64,000 nt of DNA from Cheilinus undulatus (lineage: Eukaryota > Chordata > Actinopteri > Labriformes > Labridae). This document shows positions 1 to 41,100 of this stretch, piece after piece (position 1 is the stretch's first letter; each line of letters opens with the position of its first letter). The notes beneath the pieces were generated by a model. It did not search any database, had not been told where the DNA came from, and worked only from the letters and a program-made list of their open reading frames with translations. The stretch spans positions 40,401,000-40,464,999 of the forward strand of contig NC_054866.1 of NCBI RefSeq assembly GCF_018320785.1, written 5' to 3'. Made by a program: the position numbers and the translations under genes.

Positions 1-400
1 AAGATTTTAATTGGACACTGACTGTGTATATTTTCCTTTGGTTGCAGCTGTTTGACCAAATGTAGATAAATCACATCTCAGGACACAACCACTAGAAATA
101 GGTCAGCACAAAAATGTGTTCTCATTAAGAAATATATTTTCCTTCACAGTTCAATTTCCAGACAAGAGTCACACGAGTCTTCAGACTCAAGTTAACACTT
201 TATCAAAAAAGAGAAGAATTAACAAAAGGCATTGGCTGGAATTGTGCTTAAAAACAAGACAATTATGTGAACTTACATGACACAGAATATACAAATGTAA
301 AGCAACACTCATTCAAATCAAAGACATGGTCGACCCTCACCACCACCAGAAGGACTGCATGGTCAAAATCAGATAATTATTATCCAAAAGGTCCAAATTC
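1..400. other. Left edge: stim1 intron 10 or 3' untranslated sequence
   Basis: No exon-like reading frame is visible on either strand. On the stim1 strand an ATTAAA lies at 5-10, about 390 bases past the read-through stop. It could act as a weak polyadenylation signal only if the short isoform exists. Confidence 0.4.
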
Positions 401-403
401 TCA

Positions 404-30400
<29,997 letters not shown>

Positions 30401-31320
30401 GGCTGGTGTTTACTGGTGATAAGACAAAAGACTTCATTGTTGATTCTTGTAATTTTATGTGATGAATTTACAGCTTTTATGCCTGAATGTATCAACGAAG
30501 AAAAGATAGCAAGTGAAACAATGTGGCTTCTTGGTCTGTTACAGGAAAGGAAGTTGCATTAATCGGCTTTAGACACAAGAATAAATACGGTTAGTTACAT
30601 AGAAGTCAACCGCAGACACATGCCATCACCTCTTAATGGGTCGTCTTCCTTAATGAATGGAAGTACAATGTTGCTAGCTTGTAGATGCCTTGGTTTGACT
30701 AAAGATTCCTTATAGTATCAGTTCAGCTATGCCTCGGGTTTCTATGTGGCATTTTTGTAAATACATGTCAGCGGAGAGAAATAATGAGATTAGGAAAAGT
30801 AAAAGCAGCGTGCTCTGTCTGCGTCTGTTGGCTGGAAGTCTGACAAGCACCGACTAGCTAGCTTAACACGTAGGCTAACTAGGAAATGAAGTGAAATATT
30901 CAACAAAGAGGGTGGTAACATAACAGCGCTTAACACATACGCTTCCGTATTTTAACAGCTTATGTCGCTGCCAGTTTACGACATGGTGGACACTTGAAGA
31001 GAAGTTAGCGGCCGTTGACGTTTACTAGCTAACCACAGAGCGGCGAGTCTCACAAGAGACGTTAATAACGGTTACCTGTAGTTTTAGCTAGGCTGAGTGT
31101 TAGCGTTACTACTGTAACAATGTAACACTGAATAACAATGAAACTAAAGTTACCCTTCATGTATCACAGACGGCAGATATGTAGTTTCAGCTCTGCGTAA
31201 ACATTGCAGCAGACGCCAGCTCACCGGAGTCGAAGCACAGCGAACTCCACCTTCTGTAAAAAAAGGTCTCGGTCTTTCCCCCCCGACCGAGACGAACTGA
31301 AAAAGCCGCAGAATGTGGAC
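30401..31320 (-). promoter_or_regulatory. stim1 5' untranslated and promoter region
   Basis: This is the sequence directly upstream of the stim1 start codon. CpG dinucleotides and GC content rise between about 30900 and 31290 (for example CTAGCGGCCGTTGACG near 31004) compared with the AT-rich surroundings, as expected for a housekeeping promoter. I cannot place the transcription start. Confidence 0.5.
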
Positions 31321-33950
31321 AGACAGCGAGCTCCTCTTCCTCTACATTTCACTGTTCGTGGTTTTCTCTAAGAAGTGTCGCCCCCTATCGCCTGGAGCGC
31401 GTGAATTAATTGCTGTAGTGTGCCATCTAGTGGCATATCATGAAAAGAAGAACTACACTTCAAATTTTAACCTTTTGTTTATGAGGCATTTTAGTTTCTC
31501 ACACTAACTGGAGTTTAGTTAGTTTTAAAGCTTAGCCTTGTCTTTGAACAGGAATTAGTTAAGCTCGTGTTTCTGCAGGAAATACGGCACTAGATATCTC
31601 TTTGAGCTTTTTGTGTTGGTCGGTTGTTGGGGTCTTCAGTCAGTCAGAAATGGTGTCAGTCACTGAGAGGGGTATGGTTTAGTCATTTTGCAATATTGAT
31701 GATCATTGATGGACCACAAGACGTGTTAGGGCCGGGCATGAACAAAGTCTCCATCAAAAGTTATGCAATTCTGGGAAATTTTTCCTTTCCAAAATCTACT
31801 CAAACTGACATAAATTTAAAAGCAAATTCTGCAAACCGCTGTGAAAATTCTCAAACAAAATTTCAAACTATCCCATAAAAACCATCACTTTTTTTTCAAT
31901 AATTCTTCAAACGTTTCAGTGAAACATCTCATAAAGCCTAAACATTCCAATAAAAATATTCCCAAAAATTCTGTGTAAAATCCTGAAAATGTTCAAGAAA
32001 ATTCCTTTAAATTTAAATGCCAGTTCCCACATAATTTTAAATCAAAGCTAAAAACACACACACACAAATTTCCTAAAAATTCCATGAAAATGATGGAAAA
32101 TTTCAACGCAAACTACCAACTAAACTCTCCAAAATATACAAACATATCCCCAAGATTTCCTTAAAAGTACTTGACAAATTCCAAGCAAATTCCCCCAAAT
32201 ATCCAAACAAATTCCCCCAAATTTCCGAGAAATTATCTCGTATTTCTGTAAAAGTTTACATATATTTTAAAAGTATCCATTTTTCCAGATACTGCCTAGA
32301 TGTTTTAGGGAAACTATAATAAAGCCTAAAAAATTAAATCAACCTTTCAACCTTTAGCCTTTTTTCAACCTGTTTCCTCTGAGTTTCTACAATGCCCCCA
32401 CATCACCTGGTGACCCCCACTTTGAAAAGCAACCAACCTTAACACTGGCTTGTCATTTTTCCTACATAAAAGTATTTCTAGTTAAAATTGACAAAAAACA
32501 AAAAAATGTGGAGAAAAACACTGAAACCGGGGCAGTTAGTATTTATCTATAAGGAAAAAATTAAACAGTTCATGCACCCTTCTGGTATTTGAAACATATT
32601 AAAACATAAAGTGGGTTTTAAGAAAAATGTAAAAAAGGATTTCCTTCTGGTTTTTAAATATTTTATAGTTTAAAATAGTAATGTAAAAAATTAATTTATT
32701 TTAAAAAGCAATCTGAAGGGGAAAAATGTGATTAAAAAAAGTAGGACAATTAATCACGCTTTGCTGTCCCACCACAACGATCCAGAGTAACTTTATAAAT
32801 TTGATGAGAACATGCAAAAAATCTCTTTCTTCTTCTTTTATTTTTAAATAATTTTATCCATCCCAAAGATTAACACAGTCTGGTCTGAGTATGATTATGG
32901 GCAATCTGCCCTCAGTCTCTCTTCCTTCTGTGTCTGTTTGCATCTACCAATCGTTTCTGTTCAATATAGGTGCATCTTTTTCAAAGGCTTGAATAAAGGT
33001 TCCAGTTCCAGATCATTTTATAACCACTGTTATTAAATTTACCCTTGATGCAATCCTTCCAATTACTTGCTTATATGTGATTAATTGATCACAAATCCTG
33101 CAGTTCACTTTTAATCCATTTACAGCACTAGTTCAAATTAGTCCCCATCCATTGGATTTAACCATAAAGCATATTTTGAAACCAGTCACATCTTACCTTT
33201 ACTTTAATACCTAATCCCTTCAAAGTTTTTTACATGTCACATTCAGCGATATAGAGAAGTATAGTGCAATAAACAAGATATATCTGATATAAACCTTCTT
33301 AAGGCTATGTTCGGTTGATATTGATATCAGCAAATAACTAACAATAAACCTTTCAACTTTAAAATTTAAATAATTACCCTAAATTCTTTATTTACCTCAT
33401 TTAACACTGAAAATTATCATAGATCCCTCGCCTGACATACAATTAAAAAATACAATTGTTTGGTCATTGAAGAAAGCTATAAGAGCCCTTTCTTTCACAA
33501 AGGCCCTGGGTCATTAGTCCTACTTTATCTCCCATCATGACATCCATGGACACATATACACATCTGAAAGCTTATAAAAAGATGAAATAAAATAAACACC
33601 ATGCATATTTAAAGAACCACCACTTTACTTTAGTACACATAGAATAACACTACATGTTTATGTGTATTGTACAAAAGTCAGAATTGCACATTTTACGCAG
33701 CAAAGGCATCTATGAATGAGACACTGAGGCAGTAAGTGCACCAACAACTAACTGAAGAGACCTCACAGTAGCACATGTGCATATATTTTGCTCAAACTTG
33801 TCTGACATCTACGTACATCCTGTAAAAGAGTCTTCATCATGAGAATATGTGGAAAAGACCATCCCAGTCCTCCTCATGTGGAGGCTCAAGGCTGTTGTCA
33901 TCAGTGGGTTCAGTGGTTGTACTTTTAGCACCTTGCTCTGAAGTTTCTAG
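31321..33950. other. stim1-pgap2 intergenic region
   Basis: The region contains an A/C-rich degenerate array at 31730-32400 and otherwise AT-rich DNA. No RHOG-like small-GTPase frame (GxxxxGKT, NKxD) is visible on either strand. Confidence 0.6.
31730..32400. repeat. Degenerate A/C-rich tandem-like array, G-poor on plus strand
   Basis: Loose, irregular repeats of AAATTCCC/AAATTTCC type run for about 650 bases, with a short CA run near 32050. The strand bias (few G) is obvious by eye. The individual units are too diverged to give a clear period. Confidence 0.6.
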
Positions 33951-34081
33951 TCAGAAGTCTTTGTCTTCAGAAGATGAAATGACCATCACCTCCCGGCTCT
34001 TAAAGTCCCACACTGCTGTGACATGGAAGGCCATGTTGGAAAAGACCAACAGATACTCAAACAGAGCGAAAAAAGTGTAAC
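33951..34081 (-). CDS. pgap2: pgap2 coding exon 5 (last)
   Basis: This encodes YTFFALFEYLLVFSNMAFHV, then TAVWDFKSREVMVISS, ending in DKDF and a TGA at 33951-33953. I saw no clear AATAAA on this strand just downstream. Confidence 0.95.
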
Positions 34082-37000
34082 CTGTCAGAAGAAGAAACAG
34101 CAGGAGGGAGTTACTGTTATGGCTGTGCAAGCTGCACATGTTTTACTCAGACTTGTTTGATACTTACTCCCTGATTCACAGTACATGTTGTGTTTCCAGT
34201 AAAAGAATCCAGCAAAAGCACAGCAAGATACATTGAGAAATAAGAAGCGTACTTTCCAGTGGTGAGACTTGGCATCCTTTTAAGACAGGAATAGATTTAT
34301 TCATAAATTGACATTTGTCTATCAGGTTATTTCAAACACTTTGCATCATATCTTACCTCAGGATTTAATGAATACTTCTTTATCGCTTTCCATAAACGGC
34401 AGGTTATCAACATGTAGATAATGGAACTGATAATGAAGAGGACAAAACCCTCCTTATGTACAACTAAAGAACAAAAATATGGAAAGAGAGGAAGACATAT
34501 GGTCAGTAAAGGACAGGAAATACTGCATATATAAAGTGAGTAAACATTTTGGTCACTTACAGTAGGTTTCACTGGACGACACATATGTGAGCAGCAGGAG
34601 GCCGAGGTTCTCAGAAATAGAAAAGGCCAGGCTCAGGCATGTGAGCGGACTCTCAGGAAACTTTGAGGCAAATCGTGCCTTGTAAAATTTGAAGTACGTA
34701 AACGCCAGCAGGAACCTTGGTGCTGAGTGTAGCCCAATGCAGAACCGCCATATGTGGCACTCAGGACTCAGGCTGATGGAGGCACTGATAGATGGCAGGT
34801 AATTAGGAACCTGGAACAGACATAACACTCAGGATTTAGTGCAGTTTAAGAGTAAGTAAATTTGAAATTAGAGTCTGGCAAAACATAAGAATATATATAT
34901 TTTTTGTTTTTGGCCTTTATTAGATAGGACAGTGGATAGAGTCGGAAACAGGGAGGAGAGCGGGGAGAGACATGCAGGAAATGGTGCCACGGGCCTGATT
35001 TGAACCCGGGTTGCCTGCGTATATGGCATGCGCCTTAACCACTCGACCACCAGAGCGCCAGAATATATGTTTTTTTTTAAATTAAAAGTATCGGTACAGC
35101 TTTGTGGAAATGCAATTTTCAGCCAATCTAATGTTTTTTTTTCAACTTGTTTAGCCTTAATAATAGTCATTTTCCTTACTCATAAAGGCACTTAAATTCA
35201 GTGAAAATTCCCACACTTTGGCGATACAGAATGGGTAGGGAAAAAAATAAAATAAAAAGTTAAATGCAGGGGCAGCTGGAGTAATTTGGAGGACTAAAAA
35301 AGAACAGTATGCCATCTATTTCCCCTGAGGAAATGCAAAAATAAGATAATATATCAAAATCATAGCTAGCAAAAAATTTAATTTAAGGTTCAAAGTCACA
35401 AAAACACATTACTACAGATGTACCTAAAGCTGAGCAAGCAGTTACTTACTCATCACCTTATCTTTTAATCTTAAAGGTAAGAACCTTTATGTGCCTGTAT
35501 GTGCACTACAGGTGTAAAATCATAACCTTGCTAAGCAGATTGATTTGCCAGACTTCATCTCTGTCTTCAGGCAAATCCATCCTGAAAACTTCAGTCCACA
35601 ATATTTGTGCTGAACTGAGCACTGTTCGGACCAATCAGGGTCATTTGAGGAGAAAGAGGCGGTAGCTATGAGCGGGGTTTAGTTGGACTGGAAGACGTTT
35701 GTAATGGCTGCCTGCAGGGTGGTTATTAGCTCAGATATAACTCTATTATAGCTTCAGTTTTACCGGAACATGACCAAATTTCTGCATGAAATAAAAATTA
35801 AAAAGGTAAAAGAATTAAAGATGTTTTTACATGTTAGCCATGGCATCAGTTTTGTTCTCTGAAAAGCTCTGTCATTAACAATCTGCCACAGCAATAACCT
35901 GTCAGCGCAAGAGAAGCACATGCATTCAACCTTATTTTGGCCTGTTGCTCTGATTGGCTCAAATTTTTTGTAAACTCTTGCCCTTCCAAAACACTTTCTA
36001 TGGGAGTTTTCCCAGATCAATGTGCAATATATCCATGTAGTAGATATATGAAACAGTTGTTCAGCTAGGTCAGGTTCGTAATATCAGTTATTACCGCCAT
36101 GACCACCATGAAGGTCGTAGGGAGGACTTAAAACCTTTCTCTTAAGTCCACGTATGAACAGTCTCAGCTGGCAGAGGCAGAGTCAGACAGCTCACTAGTA
36201 TTTAAAGCCACAGACACAGAAACAGATTGCTCTGAGCAGGGCTGAAACAGAGGGGTTTTTTAGACATGCAAAAATCCAATACTGGAGTGCTTTTTCAGAA
36301 ATAAATTTCCCAGGCATGTTTTGGGGACCTCCAAGACCAATTTAAACCTGTCTTAAAAGGGGAAAATATGTCACCTTTAATCACCACCCATAGCTACTGT
36401 CTCTTTCTTCCCAAATCATGCTGATTGGTCTGTTCATTCTCAGACCAGGAACAAGCATTTCAGCCTGAAGCTTTGCAAGATGGAGCCACCAAATAACAGA
36501 CATGAGATCTAACTGCTTCACTGGAATTGCAAATTTAAATTTGCCATGAAGAAATGTTCTGTTTTGTTGACTATACATTTCAAAAGGGGCTTAAATCTCA
36601 GTAGGAGATCAAGGTGTCCTTACCGGAAAATTTATTGGGCAAATTCTATTTTGATTCTACTTTATTGATACGTCTTAATACTAAGTAACTAATGTATTTT
36701 TTCCACATTTGATGGACAATTTTGCCTATGCCTTGAGGCCCCTTGTACCATGAGACTCTGGGCATAGCCGACATTTATCTGACGAACTACTAATGCAAAA
36801 AGAGAATTATTTATCAAGTAGAATGGAAACTCAGTTGAAGTAAAAGCATTTCATCATATTCTACCCCCCAGCAGTACTGCAGATAAACCATTGTTGGTTT
36901 GTGAAATAGAGACAATACCTGGCAGTGAGTACCAGTAGAGTCCTCGTAGTGAAAGGTGGAGGATATGAAGACACATGTAATGAGTCCCAGTAGTGGAAGG

Positions 37001-37086
37001 CACACCGTACCCAGAACACAAGAGCTGAATGACACCCTGATGACCAGGGGCCTCTCATAGCCAAAGACAGATGAGCCTTGTAGCAT
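33951..37086 (-). CDS. pgap2: pgap2: post-GPI attachment to proteins factor 2 (complete, five coding exons)
   Basis: Golgi multi-pass membrane protein (PGAP2/FRAG1 family) needed in fatty-acid remodelling of GPI-anchored proteins. The exons are join(complement) 36919-37086, 34561-34810, 34357-34463, 34168-34276 and 33951-34081. This gives 765 bases, 254 codons plus TGA, the same length as human PGAP2 as I recall it. Family landmarks include THCQVPNYLPS across exons 1 and 2, WRFCIGLHSAPRFLLAF, LTYVSSSE, HNMYCESG and NMAFHVTAVWDF near the C-terminus. Hydrophobic segments fit four to six membrane helices. The ATG at 37084-37086 is directly preceded by a pyrimidine tract and CTAG, so a non-coding first exon probably lies upstream. 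It is divergent from chrna10. Confidence 0.95.
34168..34276 (-). CDS. pgap2: pgap2 coding exon 4
   Basis: This encodes DAKSHHWKVRFLFLNVSCC, a membrane helix, and HNMYCESG. The donor GTAAGT splits a Ser codon. Confidence 0.94.
34357..34463 (-). CDS. pgap2: pgap2 coding exon 3
   Basis: This encodes VHKEGFVLFIISSIIYMLIT and the following CRLWKAIKKYSLNPE. The acceptor is TTTAG, chosen because it alone keeps the frame. The donor is GTAAGA. Confidence 0.92.
34561..34810 (-). CDS. pgap2: pgap2 coding exon 2
   Basis: The exon runs from VPNYLPSISASISLSPEC through the family signature WRFCIGLHSAPRFL to LTYVSSSETY. The donor is GTAAGTGACC. Confidence 0.95.
34897..35059 (-). mobile_element. tRNA-derived SINE, 163 bp, with target duplication
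   Basis: On the minus strand it starts GGCGCTCTGGTGGTCGAGTGG (A-box type, tRNA-Ser/Leu-like GAGTGGTTAAGGC). It carries a B box GGGTTCAAATC at about 34998-35008 and ends in an A-rich tail. The flanks are direct repeats AGAATATAT (34888-34896 and 35060-35068). It lies in pgap2 intron 2 (between exons 1 and 2 as numbered here). Confidence 0.9.
35471..36380. mobile_element. Candidate TTAA-flanked non-autonomous element, 910 bp
   Basis: The segment begins TTAAAGGT and ends ACCTTTAA, so its ends are inverted copies including TTAA, the target of piggyBac elements. The inverted match is short and no transposase frame is visible. Part of the interior resembles dispersed percomorph repeats that I recall only loosely. 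Confidence 0.4.
36919..37086 (-). CDS. pgap2: pgap2 coding exon 1
   Basis: This encodes MLQGSSVFGYERPLVIRVSF and the first membrane helix, ending THCQ. The acceptor CTAG abuts the ATG, and the donor is GTATTG. Confidence 0.92.
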
Positions 37087-38061
37087 CTAGAAAAAGAAAG
37101 AAAGAAAAAATCACAGGAAGTGATAGCCTACATGCAGAAGAATAAATTCATTCTCTAGCCAATTTATGATGGCTGAATATGAATACAAATAGAGATTATA
37201 GTAAAAATGCCATTCACTGAAATGTTTGGGGGCATTTTTATACATATACATGCATTCAATAAACATCTGAAATCTGAATAATTCAATAAACCTACCTTGA
37301 CCAGATTAACAGTCTACCAGGCTTGGCAACCACTAAGCTATCACAACACCATTCATAGACCAGGCTGCTGGATCCACCTGCATGTACCATACACAAACAA
37401 TACGCAGCAATGCTTTTAAAAAATGGGAGCTGGATCAATCTGGCAGTGACATTTTCATTTGGATGCTCCTTAAAGATGATAAAACGCTCGCGGGTGGAAC
37501 ATCCTCCTACGAGGAAAACATCAGCACCCGGAAGAGAAAGAGCGGATGAGAGGGATGGATGCTCCGTTTGGGCGGTGCAGTCAGTCGAAGAAGCTTCATA
37601 CCATGAAGTAAATGATAAATAATGAATAAAAAAATGTAAATATGATCAAAATAATGAACAAGGGTTAAATAAAGGGTTTAACGCTGAGGGTTTGTTTTCT
37701 TTTTACAGTTAAAAGAGCTGTCTGTGGTACTGAACCGGAACAAACAATCTATCGCCTTTTTGAGTAATTTCTCGAACATATTTCCGCTTGAACATTTCCT
37801 ATCAAAGACAAGGTGAAAGTGTGCGTTACGACGTGAGTTGAATGGGCTTTGTGTGCGTGAAAAACGTGGCTGATGCCCCTCCCTTCTTTTTTTTTTTATT
37901 AGAAGGCTTTATGTGGCGCTCAAAGCGGGATAGCTGCATTAGTTATCCATCAGGCTGATTATCTTTTTCCCTTTTTCATTTTAGTGCATTATTTGCACCA
38001 CTTTTATACAGAGCAGATCTTATGGTCTTCGGGTCGATGTGATTTGATTTGTTTCTGCAAG
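37087..38061. promoter_or_regulatory. Divergent pgap2 / chrna10 intergenic region, 975 bp
   Basis: It lies between the two start codons, which point away from each other. A pyrimidine tract and CTAG acceptor (minus strand) end at 37087. CpG-containing sequence at about 37480-37600 and 37790-37870 is the likeliest place for the pgap2 first exon and promoter. I see no TATA box that I would defend. Confidence 0.6.
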
Positions 38062-38122
38062 ATGAAACGATGGAGAATCCAAACTTTGTTGTGCCTGCTT
38101 CTGTGTGCATACTTTCTGCCAA
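38062..38122 (+). CDS. chrna10: chrna10 exon 1 (signal peptide)
   Basis: This encodes [20 protein letters not shown], a classic leader. An in-frame upstream ATG at 37984 would add 26 residues that spoil the leader, so 38062 was preferred. The donor is GTAAGT. Confidence 0.85.
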
Positions 38123-41100
38123 GTAAGTTTATATCTTTTATTACTTTTAGGGTATTTCATGAGATCCAGTCGACTTTGGAGGTTATAGGATGTTTTTTGA
38201 CAGCAGTTTTAGTGAATTTTGGTTTTAAGTTGATTCCACAGAGAAATCAGAAAAGCATTTGTCAGGAGAGACGATAACATGTATCAATCACGTCTGTGGA
38301 AAGTACTTTATTTTTAGTATTAAGTGTTTTATAGAAGCATACTTTTAGTAATCAACTGCAGGAAATCAAAATGTCACAGCAGCTATAATCACAATAAAAA
38401 AGAAAACATCTATCTGATTTGCAAAACTGGCTCGAAACTGAAAATTACTAACTGCAGTCTAAGTAAATTGATTCAGTACATAAATGTATTTACGAATGTT
38501 AGTAAAAATGTCACTATATGTAGCTTTCTGTACACAGGTTGTTTTCTTTTCTTTATTCCTGCCAATACACATTCGCATTTTGCAATAATTGCTGCATTCC
38601 TCAAAGCCTGTTTGACATGTTTAATTTCCCAGAAGTCTCCTTCCACAAAAGCTATGACCTAGAATCTTGCAGCCAGTTGTTAAGGGATTTACCACGATCA
38701 TAATCCCCCAGACCATCTTTGCATCCAGCTCAAAGGTTTTTACTGGAACACCATTTCAGAGCTGACATCTGGCTGAACTAAATCTATTGTTGACCCTGGA
38801 ATCAAGCTCCTCTTGGATGAAAAAAATATTGGATTTCCACATGCAAAAATATTAATCTTCAGGAAAAGTGGACAAAAAGAAACAAGAATAATTTCCTCTT
38901 GGACTATTATTATTATATCAGAATTTATGGTGGTCCTTTGTTGCATAACACTACACATCACATATGGATGTTTAATCTCCCTGTTCATGCTCATTTTGAT
39001 AATCATATGTTATGTCTCCATGGATTAAATGTTCAATCAACACATGCTAAACATAACATACACTGCTGGTACAGATTTGCCTGATCTCTTTCTAGAGCTT
39101 TAGAGGAGGGAAATCTATCCCCACTGGCCCCTCACACCATCTGTCACGCAGCACATTTTCTCTCATGTTAACCCTTCTTCCTATGTCAGAATCCATATCA
39201 CTAGACAGAATCTGTACCAATACTGACTAGGAAAAGCAGAAAGTACAACTGATAAGACTGATTTTTGACAGTATTTTTTTCTCCCCCTGTCTTAGGCTGT
39301 CGGTGTGCTCATGGGAAATATGCTCAAAAGCTCCTAAATGACCTATTTGAAAATTACACCAGTGCTCTGAGGCCTGTGGAAGACACAAACTTCATCCTGA
39401 ATGTGACTCTGCAGGTTACACTGTCGCAAATTATTGACATGGTAAAACAACACGATGCACGCAAGCCACAACAGGGTTATATGTGAATATAAGCTGCAGA
39501 TATCAGTGAAGCTCAGGAACTCATACGGCAGGGATTTTCCTCTGATAGGAAACTCAAAGCTAGAATTATGTCATAATCTTGAGTTTTAAGTCATACATAC
39601 CTCAAGATTTGTTATCATTTCACCGTGGCTACTTTCACAGTCATTTGAAAAGACGAGATTGTAAGTGAGTCATATCTGAAGTTGAAACAATGTAGCTACT
39701 GTTAAACAACAGCTAATGTATGCCCTTAACCCTTAGCTAGCAAGTGTTTTCTAGCTTACATTATTGTTAATTACCAGGTGGAATCAAGGTAACATTTACA
39801 TTGGCAATATTACTTAGAGCAAGCAATTCAGGCCTCCCTCAACTAGGGCTGAAGAAGGAGTCCTGCCAGGCATAACTTGCTCAGGATTTTCTGGAAGCAG
39901 ACAACAGATGTCAGTTGGCTCGGAGGGCTGTGCGGAAGGAGTTTGGGGAGGCTATGAAAGAGGACTTTCGGTTGGTCCCAAAGATGTTCTGGCAATACGT
40001 AAGGCAGCTCAGGAGGGGAAAGCTGGGCTTTTCTTGGGCTGTTCTCGGCAGGAGTGGGGAACAGCTGCCCCATGTGGTTGGACGGTGGAAGGAACACTTT
40101 AATCCAACTAACATGTCCTCCAAGAAGGAGACAGTCTAATGATCCAGGGGAAGAACTGTCTATATTCTTGGCTGAGGTCACTGAGGTAGTAAAAAGAGCC
40201 CCTCAGTAGCAAGGTACTAGGTGTAGATGAGATTCAAGGCTATGGACATTGTTGGGCTGTTGTGTAGTGATGGGAAGTTCGGCTCTTTTCAGAGAGCTGG
40301 CTCTTTTAGCTTGGCTCCCAAAGAGGAGCCGGTTCTTTTGACTCCCGAACGGCTCTTTATGTAGGATCTTTTGTAGCCCTATATTTTACCGTAATTTTGC
40401 AAAAAATAATGGTTAGTGTGTTGAAAACCCTTTTGCATTCAGTGTTTTTACGAGAATCCTTATAATTGCCTTATTTTGTGCATTTATTCTGTTACAAAAC
40501 CATTCTTACTGTTGTTTAATATCTTAATCAAACTTTTCTATTGCACAAATTAACAAAAAACTGCAAACAAATCCATGGAACAGAACCAGAACCAAACTCA
40601 AGCAAACAGTATAAATGTCCTCAGCGCAGGTTGGCATTCAGAAACATCAGATGCCTCAGCTTGGATGGGCTGATCCGATTTCTTCTCTCAGTGAGTATCT
40701 GCCGATTAGATTTAGGGGATAGCTCATTGGGGTAGGTGTATATTTTAATTGATTAGCTTCCTGGGGTTAGGTTTAGCATTTAAATTCCACTGGTTAGGGT
40801 TATAATTAACGCCAAGTGGATGTAGACATGTGTTTGCACATACACAGTGCAAATCGGGTTTCCGGGACGGATCGGATAGCGACACCCTTCTCTCTGTTTT
40901 CACATAATGGTATAATCCTTTATCCTCACATTGATTGGCCACATGGCCGCCATGCTGGCCAATCAAAACAAAGATCTGACCAGAGCACAGCTCTGCGCAG
41001 CTCTGAGAGCCGCAGCATTTGCACATGACCCATCACTACTGTCGTGGCTAACATGCCTTTTCAATCTTGCATATGGATTTGGGACAGTGCCTATGGAGAG

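Noticed and set aside
34990-35059. tRNA-like gene on the minus strand (A and B boxes)
   Set aside because: It is the head of a SINE with tail and target duplication. The cloverleaf cannot be completed and the sequence recurs in decayed form at 10.3-10.4 kb.
37984-38277. Upstream in-frame ATG for chrna10 and frame running into intron 1
   Set aside because: The donor GTAAGT at 38123 and the leader beginning at 38062 fit a nicotinic subunit. The upstream residues are not leader-like.
39843-40181. 112-codon minus-strand frame
   Set aside because: Antisense shadow of the LINE coding relic.
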